Source: Commensalibacter intestini A911 (GTDB lineage Bacteria; Pseudomonadota; Alphaproteobacteria; Acetobacterales; Acetobacteraceae). From it: DNA of 64,000 nt. The stretch lies in assembly GCF_000231445.1 (NCBI RefSeq), contig NZ_AGFR01000009.1, forward strand, positions 395,782 to 459,781. Reading direction: 5' to 3'. A program made the translations under genes and the position numbers. Positions 44,495 to 53,133 of this stretch are shown here, piece after piece (position 1 is the stretch's first letter; every line of letters begins with the position of its first letter). The notes beneath the pieces are model-generated. The model did not search any database and was not told the DNA's origin. It saw nothing but the letters and a program-made list of their open reading frames with translations.

Positions 44495-45241
44495 ATGTTT
44501 AAATTAGACGGCAAAGTTGCATTGGTTACTGGGGCTTCTGGTGGTATTGGCCAAGCTATTGCTCAAGCATTAATTGCTCAAGGTGCAAAAGTTGTTTTAT
44601 CAGGAACCAGAGAAAATGTTCTCAAAGAAGTGCAAACGCAACTGGGTGGTGAAGAAAAAGCAAAGATTCAAGTTGCTAATTTAACAGATCCAGAATCTGT
44701 TTCTGCGTTAATTCCAAATGCTGAGAAACTGTTTGATGCGCCTATTGATATTTTGGTTAATAATGCGGGGTTAACAAGAGATACCTTGGCATTGCGGATG
44801 AAAGATTCGGATTGGCAAACAGTGTTAGATGTAGATCTTTCAGTTCCTTTTCGTCTCAGTCAAGTTGCAATAAAGGGGATGATTCGCAGACGTTATGGAC
44901 GAATTATTAATATTGCATCAATTGTTGGTATCACAGGAAATCCAGGTCAAGCGAATTATTGTGCTGCAAAAGCTGGGTTGATTGGGATGAGCAAATCTTT
45001 GGCACAAGAAATTGCAAGCCGTGGAATTACGGTGAATGTCGTGGCTCCAGGATTTATTGAAACAGCAATGACGGATGAGTTATCAGAAGCACAACGTGAA
45101 AAGTTATTGGAAAAAATTCCATGCACACGTATGGGTAAAGTTGAAGATATTGCCGCTGCAGTGATTTACCTTGCGTCTGATGAAGCTCAATGGGTTACAG
45201 GTTCTACGCTTCATGTTAATGGTGGGATGGCGATGATTTAA
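44495..45241 (+). CDS. fabG: 3-oxoacyl-ACP reductase
   Basis: A 248-residue SDR of the FabG type: TGASGGIGQAIA (NADPH site), NNAGLTRDTL, INIASIVGITGNPGQANYCAAK with catalytic Ser, Tyr and Lys, and the C-terminal TGSTLHVNGGMAMI. It reduces 3-oxoacyl-ACP in each elongation round. AAAGGAATC lies before the ATG. It follows fabD by 14 bases and is separated from acpP by a 234-base region that seems to hold a promoter. Confidence 0.97.
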   Translation: MFKLDGKVALVTGASGGIGQAIAQALIAQGAKVVLSGTRENVLKEVQTQLGGEEKAKIQVANLTDPESVSALIPNAEKLFDAPIDILVNNAGLTRDTLALRMKDSDWQTVLDVDLSVPFRLSQVAIKGMIRRRYGRIINIASIVGITGNPGQANYCAAKAGLIGMSKSLAQEIASRGITVNVVAPGFIETAMTDELSEAQREKLLEKIPCTRMGKVEDIAAAVIYLASDEAQWVTGSTLHVNGGMAMI

Positions 45242-45324
45242 ACAACCATGTGTTGTAAAAATCATATATTGACGTTATCTTAATAAAGAATTATTGGGTT
45301 AGGTATAAACTAAGAGATACAATT

Positions 45325-45354
45325 TTGAAGTTTGGCTTGGCTATTTGTTATAAA
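45325..45354 (+). promoter_or_regulatory. Candidate promoter of acpP
   Basis: TTGAAG at 45325-45330 and TATAAA at 45349-45354 are 18 bases apart and fit a sigma-70-type promoter. The spacing before the acpP ATG would give a leader of about 110 bases. Separate expression of acpP, one of the most abundant proteins, makes such a promoter plausible. Confidence 0.5.
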
Positions 45355-45389
45355 TATGATATGCCCCAAGCAGATTAAATTGTTTATAT

Positions 45390-45413
45390 AAGGTTTGTTC
45401 AGTGACAAACCTT
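45390..45413 (+). promoter_or_regulatory. Hairpin in the acpP leader
   Basis: AAGGTTTGT (45390-45398) pairs perfectly with ACAAACCTT (45405-45413) around the loop TCAGTG. It lies 62 bases before the acpP start and is followed by only a few T, so it could be the end of the fabG transcript, a stabilising leader structure or an attenuator. The sequence does not decide. Confidence 0.5.
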
Positions 45414-45475
45414 TGAAATTAATAGAGTTACGACCACTAAATAATGCTTATAGCAAGCAGAAGGAATTAAATTAG

Positions 45476-45718
45476 ATGAGCGATATCGCCGATAAAGTAA
45501 AAAAAATCGTAGTTGAACATCTTGGTGTTGAAGAAGCAAAAGTAACACCGGAAGCTTCTTTTATTGATGATTTAGGCGCAGACAGCTTAGATACAGTTGA
45601 ATTAGTTATGGCTTTTGAAGAAGCATTCAGCGTAGAAATCCCAGAAGATGCAGCTGAAAAAATTGCAACTGTTAAAGATGCTATCGATTACATCGAAAAA
45701 CAAAAACAATCTGCATAA
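45476..45718 (+). CDS. acpP: Acyl carrier protein
   Basis: An 80-residue acidic ACP. The phosphopantetheine Ser is in [15 protein letters not shown], followed by [21 protein letters not shown], all as in the general fatty acid synthesis ACP. It is clearly different from the second ACP at 60478-60720, which serves the sphingolipid locus. AAGGAATTAAATTAG precedes the ATG. It lies 43 bases upstream of fabF. Confidence 0.97.
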   Translation: MSDIADKVKKIVVEHLGVEEAKVTPEASFIDDLGADSLDTVELVMAFEEAFSVEIPEDAAEKIATVKDAIDYIEKQKQSA

Positions 45719-45761
45719 TTTCATATTTTGATCGGTTTCAAGAGGCGTATAGGTTAATTAG

Positions 45762-47042
45762 ATGTCAGAAAAGAAAGAAATTTTTCAGCGTCGAGTAGTC
45801 GTCACCGGAATGGGTGTTGTCAGTCCTCTTGGAATTGGTATTGATAATGTATGGAATCGATTAATTGCTGGTGAGAGCGGAATTAAAGCAATCAGCAGCT
45901 TTGATGCTTCTAACCTTCCCGCTCGTGTTGCAGGTGAAGTTCCTGTCGGCATGAAAAGTGAAGGTAAGTTAGATCTTGCAGAATGGATTCCTGTTAAAGA
46001 TCAAAAAAAGATGGATCGTTTTATTCATTTAGGTCTAGTTGCAGCAATTCAAGCTGTAGAAGATTCTGGATGGGTGCCACAAACTGAAGAGGAACGTTGC
46101 TCTACTGGGGTAATGATTGGTTCAGGAATTGGTGGTTTGCAAACGATTTACGAAACATCAATTAAAGTTCACGATGGTGAAATTCGTAAAGTTTCTCCAT
46201 TCTTTATCCCATCATCATTGATTAACTTGGTTTCAGGCTATGTCTCTATTAAGTATGGCTTTAAAGGGCCTAATCATGCTGCTGTAACGGCATGTGCTTC
46301 TGGAGTTCATGCGATTGGTGATGCGACAAGATTAATTGCGTTGGGTGATGCAGATGTGATGGTCGCTGGTGGTGCTGAAGCTGCAGTATGCGCTTTAGGA
46401 ATTGCTGGATTTTCTGCTGCACGTGCATTGTCAACTGGATTTAATGATACGCCTGAAAAAGCTTCTCGTACCTGGGACAAAGACCGTGATGGTTTTGTTA
46501 TGGGTGAAGGTGCTGGTATTGTTGTGCTTGAAGAATATGAGCATGCAAAAGCACGTGGCGCTAAGATTTATGGTGAGGTCATCGGATATGGAATGTCTGG
46601 TGATGCATATCATATCACTGCACCTGCAGAAGGTCACGATGGCGCTTATAGAGCTATGCGTGCCGCGATTAAGAATGCAGGGATTGCAGTTGAAGATATT
46701 AACTATGTGAATGCACATGGTACTTCAACAAAAGCTGATGACCTTGAGTTAGAAGCTGTTGAACGTCTTTTTGGGGATGCTGGTAAAAAACTAGCAATGT
46801 CTTCAACAAAAACCTCTATTGGTCACTTATTAGGGGCAGCAGGTGCGGTAGAAGCGATTTTCTCTCTTCTTGCTATTCGTGATAACGTTGTGCCTCCTAC
46901 ATTGAACTTAGATAATCCTTCAACAGAAACAGTGATTGATCGTGTGGCTCATGAAGCCCAACGTCGCCAAGTGAACGTTGCTTTATCAAATAGTTTTGGT
47001 TTTGGTGGAACAAACGCTTCTTTATTGTTTAAGAAGGTTTAG
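45762..47042 (+). CDS. fabF: 3-oxoacyl-ACP synthase II
   Basis: A 426-residue condensing enzyme. It has VVVTGMGVVSPLG at the start, the nucleophile Cys in AVTACASGVHAIGDA, the His motifs NAHGTSTKADD and TKTSIGHLLGAAGAVEA, and the final NSFGFGGTNASLLF. It elongates acyl-ACP with malonyl-ACP. It is followed after 26 bases by mltG, the same order as in many Proteobacteria. Confidence 0.97.
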   Translation: MSEKKEIFQRRVVVTGMGVVSPLGIGIDNVWNRLIAGESGIKAISSFDASNLPARVAGEVPVGMKSEGKLDLAEWIPVKDQKKMDRFIHLGLVAAIQAVEDSGWVPQTEEERCSTGVMIGSGIGGLQTIYETSIKVHDGEIRKVSPFFIPSSLINLVSGYVSIKYGFKGPNHAAVTACASGVHAIGDATRLIALGDADVMVAGGAEAAVCALGIAGFSAARALSTGFNDTPEKASRTWDKDRDGFVMGEGAGIVVLEEYEHAKARGAKIYGEVIGYGMSGDAYHITAPAEGHDGAYRAMRAAIKNAGIAVEDINYVNAHGTSTKADDLELEAVERLFGDAGKKLAMSSTKTSIGHLLGAAGAVEAIFSLLAIRDNVVPPTLNLDNPSTETVIDRVAHEAQRRQVNVALSNSFGFGGTNASLLFKKV

Positions 47043-47068
47043 AAAATATAGCTTAAGGATACATATTA

Positions 47069-48031
47069 ATGCGTAAGTTATCGATAAGTTGTGGCGCATT
47101 ACTGGTTATTCTTCTAGCGATGTTTGTGTTTGGAAAAACTATCTATTCCAAACCTGGTATGTTGTCCTCAGCAAAAGATGTTGTGATTTCAAAAGGGAAT
47201 ACTGATGCTGTAATTTCACAGTTACAGCGTGAACACGTTTTATCCAATAGCTTTCTTAATAAACTAATTTTTCAAATAGCTGTAAAAATGACAGCAAAGC
47301 AAGGACCGTTGCATGCAGCTGAATTTGCTTTTCCAAAACAAGCATCTATACAGCAAGTTTTGAATATTTTACGTCATGCTAAACCTGTTCAACATGAATT
47401 AACAATTCCTGAAGGATTAACGGCATATCAAATTGAAAATTTGATAAATCAGGCACCTTTTTTAACAGGTCAGATTATTGTTCCTACAGAAGGTAGTGTT
47501 CTTCCTCAAACTTATGCTTATGAGTATGGAAATTCTAGAGAAAAATTATTGCAGAGAATGCAAGATTCTATGCAAAAAACATTAGATCAGATTTGGAAAA
47601 ATCGGCAACCTCTTGCAGAGATTAAAACACCTAAAGAGCTTTTAACGCTTGCTTCTATTGTAGAAAAAGAAACAGCAGTTCCTAGAGAACGTTCGATGAT
47701 TGCACGTGTATTTATTAATCGCCTTAAAACAGGAATGAGATTGCAGTCTGATCCAACGGTGATTTATGCACTTACGGAAGGGCAAGGGAAACTTGATCGT
47801 CCATTAACACGACAAGATTGGACTGTTGAAAGTGCTTATAATACATATTGGATTGATGCGTTACCACCTTCTCCAATTTGCTCTCCGGGTAAGGCAGCAT
47901 TAGAAGCTGTGGCACATCCTGTTGATGGAAATATGTTATATTTTGTTGCTAATGGAACTGGAGGGCATAGTTTCTCTAGTTCTCTAACAGAACATAATCA
48001 TAATGTTGCATTGCGTAAGGAAAAAAAATAG
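47069..48031 (+). CDS. mltG: Endolytic transglycosylase MltG
   Basis: A 320-residue YceG-family protein with one N-terminal membrane segment (about 8-24) and the periplasmic enzyme domain. It cuts nascent glycan strands and so helps set their length. The catalytic Glu is in LASIVEKETAVPRER, followed by ARVFINRLKTGMRLQSDPT and SAYNTYWIDALPPSPICSPG. Its stop codon is inside the left arm of the terminator that follows. Last gene of the fab cluster. Confidence 0.95.
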   Translation: MRKLSISCGALLVILLAMFVFGKTIYSKPGMLSSAKDVVISKGNTDAVISQLQREHVLSNSFLNKLIFQIAVKMTAKQGPLHAAEFAFPKQASIQQVLNILRHAKPVQHELTIPEGLTAYQIENLINQAPFLTGQIIVPTEGSVLPQTYAYEYGNSREKLLQRMQDSMQKTLDQIWKNRQPLAEIKTPKELLTLASIVEKETAVPRERSMIARVFINRLKTGMRLQSDPTVIYALTEGQGKLDRPLTRQDWTVESAYNTYWIDALPPSPICSPGKAALEAVAHPVDGNMLYFVANGTGGHSFSSSLTEHNHNVALRKEKK

Positions 48032-48054
48032 CCAAGATATACTTGGCTATTTTA
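48021..48054. terminator. Bidirectional terminator after mltG
   Basis: TAGCCAAG (48029-48036) pairs with CTTGGCTA (48042-48049) around ATATA, with a run of A before it and TTTTATGATTATTT after. The mltG stop codon forms the start of the stem. It faces the minus-strand SYLF gene end at 48074, so it can act for both. Confidence 0.82.
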
Positions 48055-48073
48055 TGATTATTTATTTTTAAAT

Positions 48074-48919
48074 TTAATATTTTTTTGCAGCTGGTGGTGG
48101 GGCTAAGCTTTCTGATTTAATGCTGCCACTTCCTCCACTGGGTGCCAACTGAATAGCACCAGAATCAATATCACTATTCGTGCTATCGTCTTTTTTGCTG
48201 CTTTTTTTAGTTGTAGTGGTGGTTGATGTAGTGGCTTGTTTACTTAATTTAATGAGCATTCTACGTAATGGATCTGCTCCAGAGTTATTCACACGCATTG
48301 CAATGACAATATCTTCTGGGCCAACAGTTTCATTGTAGTAATTATGGTTAGATTTACTATCAATTTTGAGTTTAGAACCTTTAAAAGCTGCACCAGCAAA
48401 CAGTCCAGAGCTTTTTTGGATTGTATAAATATTTTCCCCACCACTATCAGCACTGCCACTGGCTTTGGCTGCTGTGGCAGAAGCTGTTGCTCCCATCGTA
48501 AACTGGCTATCCAACAGAGAGCGTAGGCTTGTTTCATCCATTAAGAAAAACATAACTTCTGAATTTTCAACACCAAGCTGTATTCCAAATGATCCGCTAG
48601 ACATTGAGTAAAAAGCAGGGCTTGACCAAGATCCTTGTGCATCTCTGGATAATAAAACGCAGCTACCACCAGATCCGCCAAAAACAAGAGATATACGGGT
48701 AATATCAGGGCATATCATAACGGCTCTGGCTTCTTTAAGACGACTATAGAGCTTACTATCTGTAGATACATCGCTATAAATGTCTTGAACTGCCAAAGTC
48801 GCGTGATCAACCAAAGATTGCTCTGCTTTTGTGCTTGCATATGCAGCTGTTGAGATACTAACTCCTAGAGCTGCGGTAAAGCAAAGTGAAAGATATTTAT
48901 AAGAATTCATGTGTTTCAT
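48074..48919 (-). CDS. Secreted lipid-binding SYLF domain protein
   Basis: A 281-residue protein. A signal peptide (about 1-28, ending TAAYA) is followed by the SYLF/Ysc84-type domain: LYSRLKEARAVMICPDI, FGGSGGSCVLLSRD, GSWSSPAFYSMSSGSFGIQLG, and DETSLRSLLDSQFTMGATASATA. The C-terminal 70 residues are low complexity (Thr-, Ser-, Lys- and Gly-rich). The bacterial family is periplasmic or lipid-associated with unknown role. Met4 (MNSYKYL) is an alternative start. It lies 38 bases downstream of the inositol monophosphatase gene on the same strand. Confidence 0.85.
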   Translation of the reverse strand: MKHMNSYKYLSLCFTAALGVSISTAAYASTKAEQSLVDHATLAVQDIYSDVSTDSKLYSRLKEARAVMICPDITRISLVFGGSGGSCVLLSRDAQGSWSSPAFYSMSSGSFGIQLGVENSEVMFFLMDETSLRSLLDSQFTMGATASATAAKASGSADSGGENIYTIQKSSGLFAGAAFKGSKLKIDSKSNHNYYNETVGPEDIVIAMRVNNSGADPLRRMLIKLSKQATTSTTTTTKKSSKKDDSTNSDIDSGAIQLAPSGGSGSIKSESLAPPPAAKKY

Positions 48920-48957
48920 CTATAAAATATAAAAAGTAAGGTTTAGAAATAAAGAAA

Positions 48958-49752
48958 TTACGCAGAACGCAATGGAATATTGACTGTTTTTGATAGTAAG
49001 TCGGCTAATCCTGGTGCTGCGGTTAAGATTGGTGTTGGTTGATACAAACCGCCATCTTCTAGAAATGGAGAAATTTTTGCTCCAGCTTCTTGTAATAACA
49101 CAAGAGCTGCAGCGACATCCCATAAATTGATAGCCATTTCAAAATGTCCATCTAATCTTCCGCTGGCGACATCAACCAAAGACATCGTCCCTGATCCTAA
49201 TGTACGGATCATTGCACCAGTTTCAAGGATAGCATTCGCATGTTTTAAAAATTCTTCTTTTTTACTGACGTGGCTCCATCCTAATTCAACCATAGAAGTT
49301 TTAGGATCTGTCACAGGGGAGGCATGAATCTGCTTTCCATTCATAAACGCGCCATGTCCTAGTCGAGCAGTATAAAATTCTTGCACAGGAGGAGCAGCAA
49401 TAATCCCTAGAATAGGCGTACTCCCTTCCATTAATCCAAGAGAGACACACCATCTATTACGCCCTCTGGCATAATTTGAGGTTCCGTCAATTGGATCAAC
49501 AACCCATCTTAATGAACCTGTTCTGGTCTGACCTTCTTCTTCTCCTTGAAAGCCATCCTCTGGAAAAAGGCTTTTAATTTCTTTAGAGATAAAGGATTCA
49601 ACTTTACCATCTGTTTCTGTTAACCAGTCTTGAGCATGTTTCAGAGATCCTTGCGGGCCACCTGGTGCTGGGCGCATTGTCATGGCCATTTCAGCGGCTT
49701 TTTTAACAATTGCTTGTGCTGCTTCAAAGCGGTGAGAAAGAGCGTCCGTCAT
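48958..49752 (-). CDS. Inositol monophosphatase family protein
   Basis: A protein of about 264 residues of the IMPase/SuhB fold: FPEDGFQGEEEG with the first metal Glu, the core WVVDPIDGTSNYARG, VAAPPVQEFYTAR-like strand, and NLWDVAAALVLLQEAGA with the last metal Asp. It removes phosphate from a small sugar-like alcohol; substrate not fixed. The open frame begins at 49776, but I prefer the ATG at 49752, with GAGG upstream, which gives the usual N-terminus (MTDALSHRFEAA). Confidence 0.9.
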   Translation of the reverse strand: MTDALSHRFEAAQAIVKKAAEMAMTMRPAPGGPQGSLKHAQDWLTETDGKVESFISKEIKSLFPEDGFQGEEEGQTRTGSLRWVVDPIDGTSNYARGRNRWCVSLGLMEGSTPILGIIAAPPVQEFYTARLGHGAFMNGKQIHASPVTDPKTSMVELGWSHVSKKEEFLKHANAILETGAMIRTLGSGTMSLVDVASGRLDGHFEMAINLWDVAAALVLLQEAGAKISPFLEDGGLYQPTPILTAAPGLADLLSKTVNIPLRSA

Positions 49753-49995
49753 AATTGGATTAACCTCGATAAACAAATTGAAAGTGGTGTGATGTGGATA
49801 TGATCACTATCTTTTTTTCTGATATGCTAGAAAATATGTTAAAAAGTAAATAGGATATATTGTTTAATTTTGAATAAATAATGGCGTTATTTATTTTAAA
49901 GGTGAAGTTTATGCTTTTTAAAGGGCTATATCAATAGAGTATAGGCTTTTATATAGCAAAACTCAGAAATATAAAAAGAATGAAAAGGACAAATC

Positions 49996-50295
49996 ATGTC
50001 ACAAGATCTTAGGTTAGTTGCAACATTAGACTTAAAAGAAGGTTCATGGGAAAAAATTGCAGCTGTTGTTAAAGAGTGTGTTGAGCAAACACGTCAAGAA
50101 GATGGGAATCAATTTTATGCAGCTCATTTCGAGCAAGGAAATCATAATCGAGTTGTTTTTATCGAACATTGGGCCAGCCAAAAAGCATTAGATTTTCATC
50201 TACAAACAGCGCATTTCCAAAAATTAGCCAAAACCGTTGAAGCTTATTTAGAACACCCGATGAATCTCTTATTTTTAAATGAGATTAAAGAGTAA
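49996..50295 (+). CDS. ABM-domain quinol monooxygenase-like protein
   Basis: A 99-residue protein of the antibiotic biosynthesis monooxygenase fold. It has LVATLDLKEGSWEKIAAVVK, TRQEDGNQFYAAHF, and VFIEHWASQKALDFHLQTAHFQ, with the conserved EHW and His near the C-terminus. E. coli YgiN is the typical reference. The real substrate is unknown. AAAAGGAC lies before the ATG. It is 15 bases upstream of the propeller protein gene. Confidence 0.82.
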   Translation: MSQDLRLVATLDLKEGSWEKIAAVVKECVEQTRQEDGNQFYAAHFEQGNHNRVVFIEHWASQKALDFHLQTAHFQKLAKTVEAYLEHPMNLLFLNEIKE

Positions 50296-50310
50296 GAAGG
50301 TCATTGCAAC

Positions 50311-51213
50311 GTGTCTATTTATGAGACAGATATCTGGCGTGTAGGGATTATAAAAGCTCCAATGGCAGAAGTGGTTGCCAAAGGGGTGGATCATGTTCAT
50401 TGGTTAGAGGAAGAACCATCTTTTAAATTCTTAGCAGACCCATTTGGTTTACATCAAGATGGGAAATTATATGTGTTTGCTGAGGGGTATGATTATAGAG
50501 ACCGTCACGGGCGAATAGAAGTTTTAGTATTTGATGATAAGACACTAAAACTTTTGGATAGAGCTGTTGTATTGGAAGAGCCATGGCATTTATCTTATCC
50601 TATATTGATTAAGGATCAGGGAAATATTTATATGCTGCCAGAAGCGTATAAATCAGGAAAAACAAATTTGTATAAGGCAGTCCAATTTCCTTATCAATGG
50701 GAGCCTGTGTCTGAGTTTTCTTTTCCAGAGATGGTTATTGATCCAAGTATATTTTTTCATGATGGTTTATGGTGGATGTTTTATACGCCAGCTGATTCAG
50801 GATATAGTCGCCAAAGTGTATTATCCGTTGCTTTTTCTGAAAGTCTAATGGGAGCGTGGCAGTTGCATCCTCAGAATCCTGTTCGTATTACTCCCGCTAG
50901 TTCTCGCCCAGGAGGAAGTGTGTTGGTAACGGATGATGGTATTATTTTACCGACACAAGATTGCACAAGGACCTATGGCGGCGGATTATCTTTTCTCAAG
51001 ATCACCTCTTTGACCCCGGAAAAGTTTGAAGCGCATGTGGTCAAGCATTTAAATGCAAATGATGGAGTGTTTGGATCATATTGTCATGGGGTGCATACAT
51101 TAAGTGCAATGGGTGAATATACGTTAATTGATGCAAAGAGAATGGCTGAATCTGCATTTGAACGCCTTAAAATAGATGCTCTTTATCAGTTAAAAAAGAA
51201 ATTGAAGCGTTGA
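50311..51213 (+). CDS. Five-bladed propeller protein like the N-terminal domain of GIPC glucosaminyltransferase
   Basis: A 300-residue protein beginning with GTG. Repeating blades contain F-L-A-D-P-F near 39 (SFKFLADPFGLHQDGKLYV), FAEGYDYRDRHGRI, PWHLSYPILI with MLPEAYKSGKTNLY, and VIDPSIFFHDGLWWMFYT. This matches the beta-propeller found in plant glucosamine inositolphosphorylceramide transferase and in bacterial sugar enzymes, with a glycosidase-like fold. There is no signal peptide and no transferase domain. Its place near sphingolipid genes is suggestive, but the reaction is unknown. Confidence 0.65.
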   Translation: MSIYETDIWRVGIIKAPMAEVVAKGVDHVHWLEEEPSFKFLADPFGLHQDGKLYVFAEGYDYRDRHGRIEVLVFDDKTLKLLDRAVVLEEPWHLSYPILIKDQGNIYMLPEAYKSGKTNLYKAVQFPYQWEPVSEFSFPEMVIDPSIFFHDGLWWMFYTPADSGYSRQSVLSVAFSESLMGAWQLHPQNPVRITPASSRPGGSVLVTDDGIILPTQDCTRTYGGGLSFLKITSLTPEKFEAHVVKHLNANDGVFGSYCHGVHTLSAMGEYTLIDAKRMAESAFERLKIDALYQLKKKLKR

Positions 51214-51240
51214 TTGAATTTAAAAAATTATAGATTAGAG

Positions 51241-51270
51241 AAAGAGTCTTTTTAACAGAGGCTCTTTTTT
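51241..51270 (+). terminator. Terminator after the propeller protein gene
   Basis: AAAGAGTC (51241-51248) pairs with GGCTCTTT (51260-51267), one G-U pair, 11-base loop, followed by more T. It overlaps the end of the minus-strand glycosyltransferase gene by 2 bases and may work for both strands. Confidence 0.78.
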
Positions 51271-52357
51271 ATTGGTTTGTAAATGTGTTCATACGGTCAA
51301 AAATTTGACGACCAATTTGGTTAAAATATTCTGTAGAAAAACGAGAGAGAACTATTTGTCTGGCAAGTTGTCCCATGATGTAAAGCTGTTCTGGTTTTTG
51401 TAAAAAATTATAAAGCGCATTGGCAAGGGCAATTGGGTCTTCTGGAGGAACAATAAAGCCTGTTTTATTATTTGTAATGGAAAAAGGAAGTTCTCCTACT
51501 GCACTGGCAATCACAGGTAGTCCAGCTTGCATGGCTTCATGAGCAGCAACACAAAATCCTTCTGAACGAGAAGGTTGTAGATAAAGATGACTTTGTATTA
51601 AGGCTTGTTCAACATGTGGCGTGAAACCTGCCAGTTTAATATATTGTTCTAATTGATATTGCTGAATACGTTTATTGAGTGTGTCATACTCTTGACCTTC
51701 GCCATAAATAGTCACTTTATAGCTAGGTAGGTTCGGACGTTTGCTTAACAGACGACAAGCTTCAATTAATATATCGTAACCTTTGACAGGATGTAATCGT
51801 CCCATAGAGACAATCTGAATAGTTTGTCCATTTTGCCAAGGAAGTGCTTTGAGTGCATTCACAGAGCTTTTGAAAATAGGCCAAGTGATTATTTTGTCAT
51901 TACAAATTTTAAGGCGTTCTTGAGTTAGGGTCGTCACTCTTTGAGAATCACCAATCCATAATTTAGAAAGAGAGCGAGTGGCCTTTAAGAGTCTTAGGTT
52001 CCAAGGTTTTAAATAAGCAGCATGTTGCCAGCTAATAACAGGAATTTGGTGTTTTAATCCAACCAATTGTCCCAGTAAAGTTGCTCTGGTTAAAGAAGTC
52101 CATAAATGGGTAGGCTGATAGGTTTGGATTTGTTGGTTTAGCCATAATAATGTTTTAAGATGATCTTTGAGGCCGCCGTCTCTGACGGAAACAGGTAAAA
52201 GAGCTTTATGGATTGTAGGTAAAGCTTTGCCATCTTTTTTAGTCAATGCAAAAATTTTTACTTCTGCACCATAATCACGCATTAAAGATAAAATTGAAGG
52301 AACGGGAAATGCTGCACCACCACCTTCTAATGAGTTAATGATGTAAGCGATACGCAT
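51269..52357 (-). CDS. GT4-family glycosyltransferase
   Basis: A 362-residue GT-B glycosyltransferase. The N-terminal loop is SLEGGGAAFPV, mid-protein IVSMGRLHPVKGYDILIEA, and the donor site LQPSRSEGFCVAAHEAMQAGLPVIAS with the Glu of the EX7E motif. It transfers a sugar from a nucleotide donor at the cytosolic membrane face. It is the last gene of a six-gene minus-strand operon (phosphoesterase, lptF, lptG, hydroxylase, nucleotidyltransferase, GT4), 3 bases after the nucleotidyltransferase gene. Acceptor may be a lipid, by context. Confidence 0.85.
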   Translation of the reverse strand: MRIAYIINSLEGGGAAFPVPSILSLMRDYGAEVKIFALTKKDGKALPTIHKALLPVSVRDGGLKDHLKTLLWLNQQIQTYQPTHLWTSLTRATLLGQLVGLKHQIPVISWQHAAYLKPWNLRLLKATRSLSKLWIGDSQRVTTLTQERLKICNDKIITWPIFKSSVNALKALPWQNGQTIQIVSMGRLHPVKGYDILIEACRLLSKRPNLPSYKVTIYGEGQEYDTLNKRIQQYQLEQYIKLAGFTPHVEQALIQSHLYLQPSRSEGFCVAAHEAMQAGLPVIASAVGELPFSITNNKTGFIVPPEDPIALANALYNFLQKPEQLYIMGQLARQIVLSRFSTEYFNQIGRQIFDRMNTFTNQ

Positions 52358-52360
52358 GGG

Positions 52361-53125
52361 TTAATTTTGAAATAGTGAATTAACAAGAGTTAAATCTTCT
52401 GGTTTATCCACATCCACGGCAGCTTGTCCCCATGGCATGACTACAAAATGTGTTTTTGCTTTGGTAAGCTTATAAATTCTCTTTTTTAATGCTTGTCGTG
52501 TTAAGCATTTTAAGAGGTATCTTAGGATAATTTGGTATCCTAATAAATATCCCATTTTCAAGGGCTGTTTACGATGTTTTTCTAGTTTTTGCCATAATTT
52601 TGCAACTTGTATTGCTTTTGGCGTTCTGAATAAAAAGAGATTGCATCCAGAAAAAGAGCCATCAGAAAGATTGATATATGTTCTTTTTGTATTAGGAACA
52701 TCGGAATTAATTTGTTCTTTTAGAGCGATCCCTACGGCAATATCGCATTTTGTGCGCTCAGCTTCATTTAGAAAATACTCAACCCATTCAGGTTGTAATA
52801 AAGGATTATCAGCTGTTGTGACAAGAAGTGGTGTACCAAGCTCTTTAATTGCATGAATAACACTGTCGCTTGGACCTAAGGCTGCAGGTAAGTATTGAAT
52901 ATATTCAGGTAGAATATCTTTGACAATTGATTGTTGTTCAATGGTTACTGCGATTTTCTCGATTAGGTTAACCTTGGAAAGTGTTTGGACAACATAGTGA
53001 ATCATAGGTCGTCCAAGAATAGGAAGAATAGCTTTATGAGAAACGTGAGCATGTTGAGCCAGAGGATCTTGCTTTCCTTGTCTGGAACCAGCAAGTATCA
53101 GTGCATTAACAGTTTCACGTTCCAT
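52361..53125 (-). CDS. MobA-like nucleotidyltransferase
   Basis: A 254-residue protein of the NTP-transferase family. N-terminal NALILAGSRQGKQDPLAQ and KAILPILGRPMIHYVV form the nucleotide-binding loop with the Lys; TTADNPLLQPEW contains the metal-binding Asp, and a final Asp lies in DVDKPEDLTLV. It should join a nucleotide to a phosphorylated small molecule. The gene sits between the fatty acid hydroxylase and GT4 genes, near ceramide genes. A Caulobacter enzyme of this class (CpgD) is, as I recall, reported to activate phosphoglycerate for ceramide head groups; a similar task here is inference. Confidence 0.8.
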   Translation of the reverse strand: MERETVNALILAGSRQGKQDPLAQHAHVSHKAILPILGRPMIHYVVQTLSKVNLIEKIAVTIEQQSIVKDILPEYIQYLPAALGPSDSVIHAIKELGTPLLVTTADNPLLQPEWVEYFLNEAERTKCDIAVGIALKEQINSDVPNTKRTYINLSDGSFSGCNLFLFRTPKAIQVAKLWQKLEKHRKQPLKMGYLLGYQIILRYLLKCLTRQALKKRIYKLTKAKTHFVVMPWGQAAVDVDKPEDLTLVNSLFQN

Positions 53126-53133
53126 ATTGTTTC

